Assembly (NCBI GenBank): GCA_020631405.1
Contig: JAHDHH010000013.1
Coordinates: 1 to 64,000 of the forward strand
Direction of reading: 5' to 3'
Source: Saprospiraceae bacterium
GTDB taxonomy: Bacteria; Bacteroidota; Bacteroidia; Chitinophagales; Saprospiraceae
Length of the DNA: 64,000 nt
The notes beneath the pieces were generated by a model, which saw only the letters and a program-made list of their open reading frames with translations, ran no database searches and was not told the origin of the DNA. A program made the translations under genes and the position numbers. Positions 46,277 through 56,264 of the stretch are shown piece by piece. The number at the start of each line of letters is the position of its first letter. The first letter of the stretch is position 1.

Positions 46277-48823
46277 ATGAACAGAAGATTTTCGCAGGAC
46301 GTGAAGAAAATAATATCTAACAGCAAGGACGAAGCTGTAAGATTGGGCAATGATTATATAGGTACGGAGCATTTTTTGCTCGGTATGTTACAAGATACAG
46401 AAAGTCTAGCTGTAAAAGTATTAGACTCTCTAGATGTAGATTTGAATGAGCTACAATACAATATTGAAAAGAAGTCTCAAGCTACTTCCACAATGAAGAC
46501 TGATGTCAGCATTGGCAGCCTACCGCTTAACAAGCATGCAGAGAAAGTACTAAAAGTGACATTCTTAGAAGCTAAGCTATTCAAGAATGATGAAATATGC
46601 CCTGAGCACCTACTCTTATCTATCCTGAAGCATGAAGAAAACGAAGCTTCAAAAATCCTTCAGAGTATGGATATTGATTATGAGATTTATAAGAAAGAGC
46701 TAGAATATGTAGTGCATGAGCAGTCAGATGACATGAGTGACATTATGAGTGCAGATTCTGACGCTGATATGCCATTTGAAGATAGCCCACAGCAACCCTT
46801 CAGTGGATCGTCATCCAAAGGATCATCTAAATCAAGAACACCTGTACTTGACAATTTTGGAAGAGACGTAACCAAGTTAGCCGAAGAAGGCAAACTCGAT
46901 CCAATCATCGGAAGAAATGAAGAGATAGAAAGAGTATCTCAGATCTTAAGTAGAAGAAAGAAAAACAATCCTATACTCATCGGTGAACCGGGAGTAGGAA
47001 AGACTGCAATAGTTGAAGGTCTAGCCTTACGAATCATTCAAAAGAAGGTATCCAGAACGCTGTTCAATAAAAGAATAGTAATGCTTGACCTTGCAGCACT
47101 AGTTGCAGGCACCAAGTATAGAGGTCAGTTTGAAGAAAGAATGAAGGCCATCATGAATGAATTAGAGAAGACAAGAGATGTCATCTTGTTCATAGATGAG
47201 ATCCACACCATGGTTGGTGCAGGAGGCGCTACTGGTTCGCTAGATGCAAGTAATATCTTTAAACCAGCTCTAGCCAGAGGAGAATTGCAATGCATAGGAG
47301 CATCGACATTAGACGAATACAGACAATATATCGAAAAGGACGGAGCCTTGGATCGTAGATTCCAGAAGGTAATCATCGAACCACCTTCACCAGAAGAAGC
47401 AATTCACATACTAGGTAATATAGCTCCTAAATATGAGGAGTTTCACAATGTGGAGTACTCCGAGGATGCCATTAAGGCCTGTGTCAAACTAAGTGATAGG
47501 TACATCAGTGATAGATTCTTACCAGATAAGGCTATCGACGTATTAGATGAAGTAGGCGCTAGAACACACCTCAAGAATATCCACGTACCTAAGTATATTG
47601 AAGACTTAGAGAAGCAAATCGAAGGTGTCAAAAACCTAAAAAACCAAGCTGTCAAAAGCCAACAATATGAAAAGGCTGCTGACCTTAGGGACCATGAGTC
47701 GAAACTGACAAAAAAACTTGATCAGGCAAAGAAAGACTGGGAAGAAGAGTCAAAGCAAACTAGATACCCAGTAAATGAAGATGACATCGCAGAGGTAGTC
47801 TCTATGATGACTGGTATCCCCGTAACTAAGGTAGCTCAAAGCGAAAATAAGAAGCTAGTTGGCATGGCCGATACCATCAAGAAGCATATCATTGGTCAAG
47901 ATGAAGCAGTCGAAAAGATTACGAAGTCGATCCAAAGAAATAGAATCGGGCTCAAAGACCCGAATAAACCAATTGGTACATTTATCTTCCTAGGCCCTAC
48001 CGGTGTAGGTAAGACAGAATTGGCCAAGGCTCTTGCAAAGCATGTCTTCGATTCAGATGATGCCCTCATCAGAATAGATATGTCAGAGTACATGGAGAAG
48101 TTTTCAGTAAGTAGACTGATCGGAGCACCTCCAGGATACGTAGGCTATGAAGAAGGTGGACAATTGACAGAAAAGGTAAGAAGAAAGCCTTACTCAGTGA
48201 TACTCTTGGATGAGATAGAAAAAGCGCATCCAGACATCTTCAACATCTTATTACAGGTGTTAGACGATGGTCAGCTGACAGATGGTCTTGGAAGAAAGGT
48301 AGACTTTAAGAATGCCCTTATTATCATGACGTCCAATATTGGAGTGAGACAGTTAAAAGACTTTGGTACTGGAGTAGGATTCGCTACAAAGGCTAGAGAG
48401 ACATCATCTGATGATGACTCTAAGGGTATTATTCAGAATGCGTTGAAAAAGACATTCTCTCCTGAGTTCCTTAACAGAATTGATGATGTGATCATTTTCA
48501 ATAGTCTCGACCAAGAGCATATCATGAATATCATTGATATTGCATTGAAAGACCTACATACTAGACTTGCTAATATGGGTGAGTACAAACTCAAAATATT
48601 GCCTACGGCTAAGAAGTTCGTGGCAGAGAAAGGATTCGACCCACAATTTGGTGCTAGACCGTTGAATCGGGCTATCCAGAAATATCTTGAAGACCCTATC
48701 GCTGAGTTTATTCTCAATGAAGGTCCGGAAGAAGGCTCTGAATTAGCAGCAAAACTGGACAAGAATAAAGAAAATATAATCATAGAACTATCTAAATCAC
48801 CTGTAGCGGGAGATGTAGAATAA
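46277..48823 (+). CDS. clpC: ClpC-type ATPase subunit of Clp protease
   Basis: 848 residues. Two Clp N repeats (about 1-150), a Ser-rich linker, AAA1 with Walker [10 protein letters not shown] (about 236), a middle region with a UVR-like motif (about 445-480), and AAA2 with Walker [15 protein letters not shown] (about 573). The UVR motif and the lack of a long ClpB coiled coil mark it as ClpC. It unfolds proteins for ClpP or refolds them. Confidence 0.94.
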   Translation: MNRRFSQDVKKIISNSKDEAVRLGNDYIGTEHFLLGMLQDTESLAVKVLDSLDVDLNELQYNIEKKSQATSTMKTDVSIGSLPLNKHAEKVLKVTFLEAKLFKNDEICPEHLLLSILKHEENEASKILQSMDIDYEIYKKELEYVVHEQSDDMSDIMSADSDADMPFEDSPQQPFSGSSSKGSSKSRTPVLDNFGRDVTKLAEEGKLDPIIGRNEEIERVSQILSRRKKNNPILIGEPGVGKTAIVEGLALRIIQKKVSRTLFNKRIVMLDLAALVAGTKYRGQFEERMKAIMNELEKTRDVILFIDEIHTMVGAGGATGSLDASNIFKPALARGELQCIGASTLDEYRQYIEKDGALDRRFQKVIIEPPSPEEAIHILGNIAPKYEEFHNVEYSEDAIKACVKLSDRYISDRFLPDKAIDVLDEVGARTHLKNIHVPKYIEDLEKQIEGVKNLKNQAVKSQQYEKAADLRDHESKLTKKLDQAKKDWEEESKQTRYPVNEDDIAEVVSMMTGIPVTKVAQSENKKLVGMADTIKKHIIGQDEAVEKITKSIQRNRIGLKDPNKPIGTFIFLGPTGVGKTELAKALAKHVFDSDDALIRIDMSEYMEKFSVSRLIGAPPGYVGYEEGGQLTEKVRRKPYSVILLDEIEKAHPDIFNILLQVLDDGQLTDGLGRKVDFKNALIIMTSNIGVRQLKDFGTGVGFATKARETSSDDDSKGIIQNALKKTFSPEFLNRIDDVIIFNSLDQEHIMNIIDIALKDLHTRLANMGEYKLKILPTAKKFVAEKGFDPQFGARPLNRAIQKYLEDPIAEFILNEGPEEGSELAAKLDKNKENIIIELSKSPVAGDVE

Positions 48824-48832
48824 AAAATAGTC

Positions 48833-48841
48833 TACATTTAC
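48833..48841 (+). promoter_or_regulatory. Candidate -7 element TACATTTAC for infC
   Basis: Eight of nine positions fit TAnnTTTGC. It starts 9 bases after the clpC stop and would give infC a leader of about 28 nt. Confidence 0.4.
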
Positions 48842-48875
48842 ACTTTAACACTATTATTCATTAAATACATATCAT

Positions 48876-49460
48876 TTGGCAAGAAGATCCAGAAGGCCTA
48901 TACAAAGAGTTGTAAAACCTCAATTTAACGTAAACGAAAAAATCCGTGCTCCTAAAGTAAGAGTAGTTGGTGACGACTTAGAAAAAATTTCTGCAGCTAT
49001 TGGCGAGACAGTAGAAAATGGAGTATACAACACTCATCGAGCACTAGCTCTTGCAGAAAAAGCAGGACTTGACTTAGTAGAAATCAGTCCTAACGCAGAA
49101 CCACCGGTGTGCAAGATTATTGATTATAACAAGTTTCTCTACCTCAAGAGGAAGAAAGACAAAGAAATCAAGTCAAACACAGTCAAAACTGTAATTAAAG
49201 AAATCAGATTCGGTCCTAATACCGATGACCATGACTTCCAATTTAAGTTAAGACATGCTAGAAAATTCTTAGAAGAAGGTGCAAAGGTGAAAGCTTATGT
49301 ACACTTTAGAGGTAGGACCATCGTATTCAAAGATAGGGGCGAATTACTCTTGTTGAAGTTGATCAATGAGCTCTCAGATCTAGGTGGTGCAGAAACATTA
49401 CCTAAACTCGAAGGACGAAGAATGACTGTACTAATCGCTCCTACTAAGAAAAAGAAGTAA
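48876..49460 (+). CDS. infC: Translation initiation factor IF-3
   Basis: 194 residues. N-domain with [13 protein letters not shown] and [20 protein letters not shown] (in part: [18 protein letters not shown]), C-domain with [14 protein letters not shown]. The start codon is TTG; no in-frame ATG is near. In E. coli, infC uses AUU so that IF-3 represses itself; a non-AUG start may do the same here. First gene of infC-rpmI-rplT. Confidence 0.95.
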   Translation: MARRSRRPIQRVVKPQFNVNEKIRAPKVRVVGDDLEKISAAIGETVENGVYNTHRALALAEKAGLDLVEISPNAEPPVCKIIDYNKFLYLKRKKDKEIKSNTVKTVIKEIRFGPNTDDHDFQFKLRHARKFLEEGAKVKAYVHFRGRTIVFKDRGELLLLKLINELSDLGGAETLPKLEGRRMTVLIAPTKKKK

Positions 49461-49489
49461 TTACAAGTACATTTATTCAATTAATATAT

Positions 49490-49498
49490 TACTTTTGC
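49490..49498 (+). promoter_or_regulatory. -7 element TACTTTTGC before rpmI
   Basis: Perfect consensus in the 58 bases between infC and rpmI. It allows the ribosomal protein genes to be transcribed independently of infC. Confidence 0.65.
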
Positions 49499-49518
49499 AG
49501 TCCAAAATTTAAAGAGCT

Positions 49519-49716
49519 ATGCCTAAAGTAAAGACAAACTCGAGTGCTAAGAAGAGATTTAGAGTAAGAAGCTCTGGAAAGATTAAAAGATTCCAGGCTG
49601 GTACTAGTCACCTTAGAAGAAAGAAGTCTAAAAAAGCTAAAGTGAGATTAGTCGGTAGTACTAATGTATCTAAAGCTGATAGCAAAAGAATCAAAGCACT
49701 CTTAGGAATCAATTAA
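49519..49716 (+). CDS. rpmI: 50S ribosomal protein L35
   Basis: 65 residues. MPKVKTNSSAKKRFRVRSSGKIKR (given in part: KTNSSAKKRFRVRSSGKIKR) and HLRRKKSKKAK are the L35 signature, with very basic composition. It lies between infC and rplT, its conserved place. Confidence 0.97.
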   Translation: MPKVKTNSSAKKRFRVRSSGKIKRFQAGTSHLRRKKSKKAKVRLVGSTNVSKADSKRIKALLGIN

Positions 49717-49786
49717 TTAGTTAACGGATATAGGATCGTAAGCGCCGATAGCAATATTAGCCTCTATATCATAAAACACATAACAT

Positions 49787-50131
49787 ATGCCACGTTCAGT
49801 AAACGCAGTAGCGTCAAGAGCAAGAAGAAAAAGAATACTTAAAGCAACTAAAGGATACTTTGGTGCTAGAAGTAATGTCTACACTGTAGCAAAGAATGCT
49901 ATGGAAAAAGCATTGCAATATGCTTATAGAGACAGAAGAAATAAGAAAAGAGTCTTCAGAAGACTTTGGATCGCAAGGATTAATGCAGCAGCTAAAATGG
50001 AAGGGATGAACTACTCTACCCTAATGCATGGTTTAAGTAAGCAAAATATTGACTTAAACAGAAAAGTCTTGGCTGACTTAGCAATGAATCACTATGACGT
50101 ATTCAAAGCAGTTGTTGCTAAAGTAAAATAG
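49787..50131 (+). CDS. rplT: 50S ribosomal protein L20
   Basis: 114 residues. Basic N-terminal extension ([19 protein letters not shown]), [14 protein letters not shown] and RKVLADLA identify L20. L20 often represses its operon by binding leader RNA; no L20-site-like structure was recognised in the short intergenic regions. A terminator follows at 50169. Confidence 0.97.
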   Translation: MPRSVNAVASRARRKRILKATKGYFGARSNVYTVAKNAMEKALQYAYRDRRNKKRVFRRLWIARINAAAKMEGMNYSTLMHGLSKQNIDLNRKVLADLAMNHYDVFKAVVAKVK

Positions 50132-50168
50132 TAAGAGCAAATCTGATTTCCTCAAAATCAATTGAAGT

Positions 50169-50199
50169 AAGGAGCAAACATTAGTTTGCTCCTTTTTTT
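50169..50199 (+). terminator. Terminator of infC-rpmI-rplT
   Basis: Stem GGAGCAAAC (50171-50179) with GTTTGCTCC (50184-50192), extended by two A:T pairs, loop ATTA, followed by seven T. Confidence 0.92.
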
Positions 50200-50223
50200 A
50201 TTGGCATAAAATACATAAAGTAA

Positions 50224-51528
50224 TTATTTAATGTATTTTATACTATAATTGTGTTGATTATCTTCAAATCGCTGGCTTTTTTGTAAGCCAATAACCCATA
50301 TTAACTGACCATCACCATTCACCAGAATCGGAACCTTTGACTTTTGATCTACTCTGATTTTGTGATCTACGAATAGCTTTTTGACTTTCTTGTGCAAGAT
50401 AGGATCTGCTTGGTAGACTATCTTATCTCCCGCTATCCAAGATCTTAAGGTAAGCGGAAAACTGAGCAAGTGGGGATCTAAAACCATCTCTTCATAATCC
50501 TTACCAGGACTTGGTGCTGAAGTAAGTCGACCTCCATCTTCCAAGACAATTTCAATATGTTCATCCTTAACTTCCTGATTCTTGATGGTCTCTAACCTCT
50601 TAGCATCAAACAAGATGTACTGGAGTCTATCTACAGCCAGTATATAGCTCCCTGCTTGGATACTCTTACCGATGGATGTGCCATGCTTAAGTAAGTCATT
50701 GACACTTTCTTGGCTAAAACCATACATGTTTAACCATCTATAGACTATCTCATTAGCGATGCTATAATCCTTGACAATCTGCTTATTCAATAATATAGTC
50801 TCACCATCATAATCCAGATAAGGCGAAATCACTTGATCCGTCAATGCCTTGACATAGTTATTTTGTGCAGTTATATTCTTGATAGTTTTAGATAACCTCA
50901 CAGTCACTTGATCAAAGCGCTGAGCAACTAAGGGAATAACTTTGTTCCTGATGAAGTTCCGAGAGTACTTAGATTCTAAGTTGGTCTGATCTACTCTGTA
51001 GTCTATACCTGTTTGATGTGCATAGGCTAATATTTCATCCTTGGTTAGATTCAGTATTGGCCTGACCACATTACCTCTTCTACTTTTGATACCTGCTAGA
51101 CCGTTGGTATTCGTACCTCTAAACAGATTAAGTAAGGTCGTCTCTACATTATCGTCTTGATGATGTGCTGTACAGATGTAGTCAAACCCTGCCTCTGCTA
51201 ATACAGCATCAAAGAATGTATACCGTATCTCTCTAGCCTTCTCTTGAAGATTAACGCCAGGTTGGTCGAATGTTCCAGATTCACACAGAAGGCTCTTGAC
51301 TGGCAATCCATGTTGTTTGCAATACTCTTCGACTAATCTTTGATCCAAGTCTGACTGCTCTCCCCTCAGTCTATAATTGACATGGGCCACTATGATATCT
51401 GATGTCACAGACCTCATCAAATACAACAAAACCATTGAGTCTGCACCGCCACTAACACCAATAACCACTTTTGATTTATTCAAAAATGAAATCTTATTTA
51501 TAATGTATGAATTAAACTTATCAATCAT
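50224..51528 (-). CDS. tilS: tRNA(Ile)-lysidine synthase
   Basis: 434 residues. The PP-loop VIGVSGGADSMVLLYL binds ATP; AHHQDDNVETTLLNLFRG is the second signature. The C-terminal TilS domain contains RSWIAGDKI. It converts C34 of tRNA-Ile(CAU) to lysidine, needed to read AUA. Confidence 0.94.
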   Translation of the reverse strand: MIDKFNSYIINKISFLNKSKVVIGVSGGADSMVLLYLMRSVTSDIIVAHVNYRLRGEQSDLDQRLVEEYCKQHGLPVKSLLCESGTFDQPGVNLQEKAREIRYTFFDAVLAEAGFDYICTAHHQDDNVETTLLNLFRGTNTNGLAGIKSRRGNVVRPILNLTKDEILAYAHQTGIDYRVDQTNLESKYSRNFIRNKVIPLVAQRFDQVTVRLSKTIKNITAQNNYVKALTDQVISPYLDYDGETILLNKQIVKDYSIANEIVYRWLNMYGFSQESVNDLLKHGTSIGKSIQAGSYILAVDRLQYILFDAKRLETIKNQEVKDEHIEIVLEDGGRLTSAPSPGKDYEEMVLDPHLLSFPLTLRSWIAGDKIVYQADPILHKKVKKLFVDHKIRVDQKSKVPILVNGDGQLIWVIGLQKSQRFEDNQHNYSIKYIK

Positions 51529-51537
51529 TATTTTTGC
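51529..51537 (+). promoter_or_regulatory. -7 element TATTTTTGC for the 51583 lipoprotein gene
   Basis: Perfect consensus in the gap between tilS and the divergent lipoprotein gene. Predicted leader about 40 nt. Confidence 0.6.
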
Positions 51538-51582
51538 TAGACGAGATTATATCATTATTTTACCAAAAATAATCAAAAACCC

Positions 51583-52155
51583 ATGAAGACATATTCAGCC
51601 GTAATCACACTTGTGGTAGGGATATTTCTTTTTTCTTGTGCAAGTGAAGATGCAGCTAAGAAAAATATAGAAACAACTGATTCCAAAAGTACAACAACTC
51701 AGCCAACTCAGCAGGACGGTGTAAAGTCATCCTCCGGTAGAGATATGACTCATATGCGTGGCTCAGCCTTATCAATATTAGATCACAGAATTAGTGAAGA
51801 TACTGAGAAATCCTATTCGATTATAGATGCTGATATCTGGGAATACCAATTTGTCCATGACGGAAAGAAGATGTCCGAAAAAGGCTCATACGACGGGAAG
51901 TGGCTTGACTTCAAAGAGGATAGCACCTATGAATATGGCACTTATGACAAGAAAGAAGGTGGTGGAAAGTATCACTATAATTTTAGTGATCAAGTCGTCC
52001 TAATGATAGACAATGACAAAACCAAGAATCCTGAGGAATGGAATATCAAATTTGGCTCTAATGTCATGATTATGATTGGGACAGCTGTCTATGGTAACAA
52101 CAACTTCCAAAAGAAACTGATTAGGAAGAAAGGGTTAGATGACTTGGCTCAATAA
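51583..52155 (+). CDS. Lipoprotein of unknown function
   Basis: 190 residues. Signal sequence with lipobox in FLFSCAS; then a Thr/Ser/Gln-rich low-complexity linker (about 30-55) and a domain of about 110 residues rich in Tyr, Lys and Asp, with KGSYDGKWLDFKEDSTYEYG, resembling small beta-structured lipocalin-like lipoproteins. No firm family. It converges on the TonB receptor gene with 4 bases between. Confidence 0.75.
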   Translation: MKTYSAVITLVVGIFLFSCASEDAAKKNIETTDSKSTTTQPTQQDGVKSSSGRDMTHMRGSALSILDHRISEDTEKSYSIIDADIWEYQFVHDGKKMSEKGSYDGKWLDFKEDSTYEYGTYDKKEGGGKYHYNFSDQVVLMIDNDKTKNPEEWNIKFGSNVMIMIGTAVYGNNNFQKKLIRKKGLDDLAQ

Positions 52156-52159
52156 TCAC

Positions 52160-54487
52160 TTAGAATTTAATATTAACTCCCGCTTGTATACTTCTTCCTA
52201 GGTCATCAGCAAAATACCGCTGTCTATTGAGGTAGTCACGATACACAGTATTAAATGCATTCGTGACTTTTAGATTACACCTCAACTGTACCTTACTCAG
52301 GATGATATTTCCAGATAATACAATATCCGTCAATAAATATCCATCTGGTGGAAGGGCAAAATCTTGCGATTCCAAAAGATTGTGTTGTTTGAACGTATAG
52401 TCGAATTGACTACTAACTTCTAAGTTTTCAAACCTTGTCTTCCCCAACTTTGGGCTCTGTTTAAATTGATAAGTCAGTCCCGCGATGGCATTGTTGCTTG
52501 GCATGAATACCAATGGTTGATTAAAGGTGACATCTGTTCCCTTGATATAACTATAGTTAAGAGTAGCAATCCATGCGTTACCAATGCTAAATTGAGAGTT
52601 AAAATCTAAGCCAACTATACCTGCATCTGTCTGAGTATACCTGAATACTGGAAAGGCACCTCTAATAGTCAACCGAGTCTCCCCAGTTGGCAACAAATAT
52701 ATGTAGTCCCAAAACCTCTGATAATACCCCATGATATCTAAAGAAAATCCGACCCCAGACCATATCTTGTATTCGATGCTTGATTTTAAGGCAGTCTCAC
52801 TATTTAACCCACTTTCTCCTTCTTCAATGCCACTCACGCCTTGATGTAGACCGAAACTGTATAACTCATTGATCGCTGGATTACGCATGCCCAACCCTGT
52901 ATTCAACAATAGACTCTGATTGTCAGACAATTGATATGATAGACCGAGTAGTCCACTGACGTTGTGAAAGTTATTCTTAAACCTGAGCAATTCTTTGGGT
53001 ACAGTATTACTGAACTTTGCAATATTTTGAAACTCGTAATCGTACCTACTCCCTAACTCTACATTAAACTTGGCTGAGCTCCAATTAAATAAGGCATAGG
53101 CTCCTGCCCTAGAAGCAAAATAGTCTGGAATGAGTGGGGTGATACCAGTACCGGGTTGGTTTTGATTATTTGTAAGTGATGTGGTACTCCCTATTTTCAT
53201 ACTCCACTCTTGGTTCAGCACCTTATAATATTTCAAATCACAAAAAGTATTGTACTGTAAGATGTTCAATGACGGTTTATCAGTCCTATCCCCTCTTCGG
53301 ATATCAAACTCTTTTCGATTATTACGTTGCAGAGCTAGAGTTAACTCCACATGGTCTTCGGTATCAAAATAGTATTTAGTATTCCATTTTGCTAGTTGGT
53401 GGTCTACGACTTGGTTCGGAGCATCTAGGCGTCTGCTAAACTTTTCCTCAGTATAAAAAGGAGTATCTCTTGACAATGCTGAGGCCAAATCTGTTGTACT
53501 ACTGATATGTGAACCTCTAAGTACGCCAAGTCGAGTAGAAAAGTGGCTAATATACACCTCCGAGAACACCTTATCCTTCCAAGACTTCTCCACCTGTAAT
53601 GCCATGTTAGCTTCTCGGAGTCCGGTGTTACGAAGGTAGTAGTCTGGAGTATTACTGTCTCCATAGTTTTTGTAGGTACCTGTAAGCCTCCAAGCAAATT
53701 TGCCAGTATACTGTTGTAATCTAGCATTGATATTAAGACCAAGACCATTACTTTCTAACAATGTAGTGACACCGCCATGCAGGTGGGGCTCTCTGCCAAT
53801 AGACTTAGGTTGCACTAAGACTACACTACCAAGGTTTGCATTTCCATACTCAAGAGATTGCACTCCTTTGATTACTGTAATAGATTGTGCTACATTGGGG
53901 TCAATCTCAGGACTATGGTCTATCCCCCACTGTTGTCCACTCTGAGGGACCCCATTGTTGAGTATAGTCAGTCTATTGCCAAACATACCATGTACAATAG
54001 GCTTTGAAATACCTGCGCCATTCCTAATCATTTGCACTCCTGCGATATCAGCAATAAGGTCTGATAGTGACTCATTCAAATTATCATCAAGCATTTGCTT
54101 ACCCACGTAATTACTAGCCTGAGTAGCTGTCACATGAGACTTAGCTCCCACTACGACCTCTCCTAAAGCTATAGAAGTATGATCAAGGATGATTTGAAGG
54201 GTGGTATCACTGACTAAGTCTATATGTAATATTTGTGGCTCACAACCGAGATGAGAGATATGAATGTGGTAGTGATTAGCACATAAGCCATCAAACACAA
54301 ATTCGCCGTCATCATTGGTTACTGCGCCTGCTTTAGTCTCTTGAATTACGATATTGGCGTAGCTCAATGGCTCGTTAGTGGACTGATCATTGACCAGTCC
54401 ACTTAACGTAAAACCGCAATCCTGAGCTCCTATTACTAGACAACTCAGCATCCAATATCCTAATATGCAAAGTGTTCTTTTACTCAA
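52160..54487 (-). CDS. TonB-dependent receptor with carboxypeptidase-like domain
   Basis: 775 residues. Signal peptide; carboxypeptidase-regulatory-like domain (about 24-110, LSGLVNDQSTNEPLSYANIV); plug (about 120-230, with VHGMFGNRLTILNNGVPQSG); 22-stranded barrel ending AGVNIKF. MRNPAINELYSFGLHQG followed by EEGES recalls receptors of the ZnuD group, which suggests metal uptake, a weak inference. Its start overlaps the upstream lipoprotein gene by 8 bases. Confidence 0.9.
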   Translation of the reverse strand: MSKRTLCILGYWMLSCLVIGAQDCGFTLSGLVNDQSTNEPLSYANIVIQETKAGAVTNDDGEFVFDGLCANHYHIHISHLGCEPQILHIDLVSDTTLQIILDHTSIALGEVVVGAKSHVTATQASNYVGKQMLDDNLNESLSDLIADIAGVQMIRNGAGISKPIVHGMFGNRLTILNNGVPQSGQQWGIDHSPEIDPNVAQSITVIKGVQSLEYGNANLGSVVLVQPKSIGREPHLHGGVTTLLESNGLGLNINARLQQYTGKFAWRLTGTYKNYGDSNTPDYYLRNTGLREANMALQVEKSWKDKVFSEVYISHFSTRLGVLRGSHISSTTDLASALSRDTPFYTEEKFSRRLDAPNQVVDHQLAKWNTKYYFDTEDHVELTLALQRNNRKEFDIRRGDRTDKPSLNILQYNTFCDLKYYKVLNQEWSMKIGSTTSLTNNQNQPGTGITPLIPDYFASRAGAYALFNWSSAKFNVELGSRYDYEFQNIAKFSNTVPKELLRFKNNFHNVSGLLGLSYQLSDNQSLLLNTGLGMRNPAINELYSFGLHQGVSGIEEGESGLNSETALKSSIEYKIWSGVGFSLDIMGYYQRFWDYIYLLPTGETRLTIRGAFPVFRYTQTDAGIVGLDFNSQFSIGNAWIATLNYSYIKGTDVTFNQPLVFMPSNNAIAGLTYQFKQSPKLGKTRFENLEVSSQFDYTFKQHNLLESQDFALPPDGYLLTDIVLSGNIILSKVQLRCNLKVTNAFNTVYRDYLNRQRYFADDLGRSIQAGVNIKF

Positions 54488-55025
54488 CTGTAATTGGGAA
54501 TTCTACTTCGATGTCAGTCTCTCCACCAGCATTAGTTATATCGCCATCTGAAACACTTTCTCCTCCCTTATTCGGCTGATGTCTAAGGGTAATAGTAACC
54601 GTACCTGCGCTTGTGGCTCCAGTAGTTACTGTTGTACTTAGCCCAATCGGATTACCGTCTTCATCTTGATCTGCATAGGCAACGGTCAGGTCAGCAATAG
54701 TAGTTGCAAAGAAAAATTGGTGCTCTTCATCCTCTTCTGCAATCTCTTCTGTGATGTCCTCTGCAGGGCTTTCTGACTCGTTAAGCAACTCCAAAGAACC
54801 TGAATAAGTGGTGTTAGCACTTAACGTTCCACCCGAAATGATCGGGTCATTCCCAGATTCTCCGTCAATGTCACTAAAACTAAGCACCACTGGATCTCCA
54901 GTAGTAGGTGTCAATGTGTATAGTAACGTTGTTATAATCTCTTCATCTGGACCTTCATCAATTGGATCCGGATCACAGGCGATGAACAATACAACAGGTA
55001 GCAGTAAGTACATTAGCTTTTTCAT
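54480..55025 (-). CDS. Acidic lipoprotein paired with the TonB receptor
   Basis: 181 residues. Lipobox in VLFIACDPDPIDE. Motifs EEIITTLLYTLTPT and SPAEDITEEIAEEDEEHQFF recur in a Bacteroidota lipoprotein family sometimes labelled type 1 periplasmic binding fold, which is regularly next to TonB receptors. The acidic, His-containing stretch could bind a metal (inference). It is the first gene of the operon, preceded by a dyad at 55068. Confidence 0.8.
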   Translation of the reverse strand: MKKLMYLLLPVVLFIACDPDPIDEGPDEEIITTLLYTLTPTTGDPVVLSFSDIDGESGNDPIISGGTLSANTTYSGSLELLNESESPAEDITEEIAEEDEEHQFFFATTIADLTVAYADQDEDGNPIGLSTTVTTGATSAGTVTITLRHQPNKGGESVSDGDITNAGGETDIEVEFPITVE

Positions 55026-55051
55026 AAGTTATATATTAAATTAGTAGTGTA

Positions 55052-55086
55052 GTAAAGATACTTTATAAACGCAACAATGTTGCATT
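55052..55086 (-). promoter_or_regulatory. Promoter and candidate operator of the TonB receptor operon
   Basis: TATCTTTAC on the minus strand (55052-55060) is a -7 variant. AACGCAAC-AAT-GTTGCATT (55068-55086) is a 19-bp dyad with one mismatch. It covers the expected -33 region, a typical repressor position. A Fur/Zur-type metalloregulator is a hypothesis only. Confidence 0.55.
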
Positions 55087-55100
55087 TAGTTGTACGAAAC

Positions 55101-56126
55101 CTATAATTTAATCATACCAACTACTGCCTTTATTCTATCAAACATGTTCTGATCTATATCTAAATGAAAAATAAATCGAACTGCATGCTTACCAAATGGG
55201 GAAGCTAGAATGTCATATGTCTTGAGTTCCTCTATGAATCTTTCGGCAGTAATTTCATTGGCAAGTTCGAAGATGATCAGGTTAGTCTTCACTGGTTTGA
55301 CCTCTTTAACATAAGACTGCATAGCAAGTAGGTCTCCAACTTCCTTAGCCCTAGCATTGTCAAGTGCAAGCCTATCAATATTGTGATCCAAGGCATAAAT
55401 ACCTGCTGCAGCCAGTAGCCCAGCCTGTCTCATGCCACCACCCATGACTTTTCGGAATCGTCTTGCTCTTCTTATATCCTCCTTACTACCTAGCAATAGC
55501 GAACCCACGGGTGCCCCGAGTCCCTTACTCAAGCAGATAGAGATTGTATCAAAGTACTGGCTAAAAGCCTCTATCGGGTGATCCATCTCCACCAAAGCAT
55601 TGAAAAACCTTGCGCCATCGAGGTGTAGCTTTAGTCCTCTCTCCTTACAAAGCCTAGCGATAGGCGCAATCTCCTCAGGCGTATAATAGTTGCCGCCACC
55701 CTTGTTAGTAGAGCTCTCCAACACAACTAAGGCGGTCTTAGGCAACCAATCGGCATCTGGCTGAATAACTTCTTCTATTTGCTCAGCAGTAATCTTACCA
55801 TATTCTCCGTGAATTAATGCAACAGATACTTGACTATTGAATGCAAATCCTGCCGTCTCATAACGATAGACATGGCTATAGTGGTCACAGATAATCTCAT
55901 CGAGTGGCTCAGTGTTGATTTTTATTGCAATCTGATTAGTCATTGTGCCACTTGGGCAAAACAGAGCTGCTTCCATGTTGAACATTTTTGCAGCCTTGCC
56001 TTCGAGTGCATTGATAGTAGGGTCAGACTTGAAGACATCGTCTCCTACCTCTGCTGTCATCATGGCCTCTAGCATTGCTTTACTAGGTTTCGTGACCGTG
56101 TCACTCATCATATTGATTATAGCCAT
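55101..56126 (-). CDS. Low-specificity L-threonine aldolase-like PLP enzyme
   Basis: About 341 residues from the ATG at 56126; 56138 is also possible. NMMSDTVTKPSKAMLEAM is the family opening, LHLDGARFFNA the cofactor Asp motif, and the PLP Lys is in ISICLSKGLGAPVGS. Members cleave threonine or allo-threonine to glycine and acetaldehyde. Alone in its transcript. Confidence 0.92.
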   Translation of the reverse strand: MAIINMMSDTVTKPSKAMLEAMMTAEVGDDVFKSDPTINALEGKAAKMFNMEAALFCPSGTMTNQIAIKINTEPLDEIICDHYSHVYRYETAGFAFNSQVSVALIHGEYGKITAEQIEEVIQPDADWLPKTALVVLESSTNKGGGNYYTPEEIAPIARLCKERGLKLHLDGARFFNALVEMDHPIEAFSQYFDTISICLSKGLGAPVGSLLLGSKEDIRRARRFRKVMGGGMRQAGLLAAAGIYALDHNIDRLALDNARAKEVGDLLAMQSYVKEVKPVKTNLIIFELANEITAERFIEELKTYDILASPFGKHAVRFIFHLDIDQNMFDRIKAVVGMIKL

Positions 56127-56161
56127 ATTTAAAAACATTAAAATTCAATTTTGTCTCTTCT

Positions 56162-56170
56162 GCAAAACTA
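56162..56170 (-). promoter_or_regulatory. -7 element TAGTTTTGC for the threonine-aldolase-like gene
   Basis: Perfect consensus on the minus strand, 36 bases before the ATG at 56126. Confidence 0.65.
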
Positions 56171-56264
56171 ACAATAAGTAAAGATGCTATTTAATCATTC
56201 TTGTATTTATGCTACCTTTATTATGCTATTTGACACGGATTCTTTTATTATCAACACATTACTT

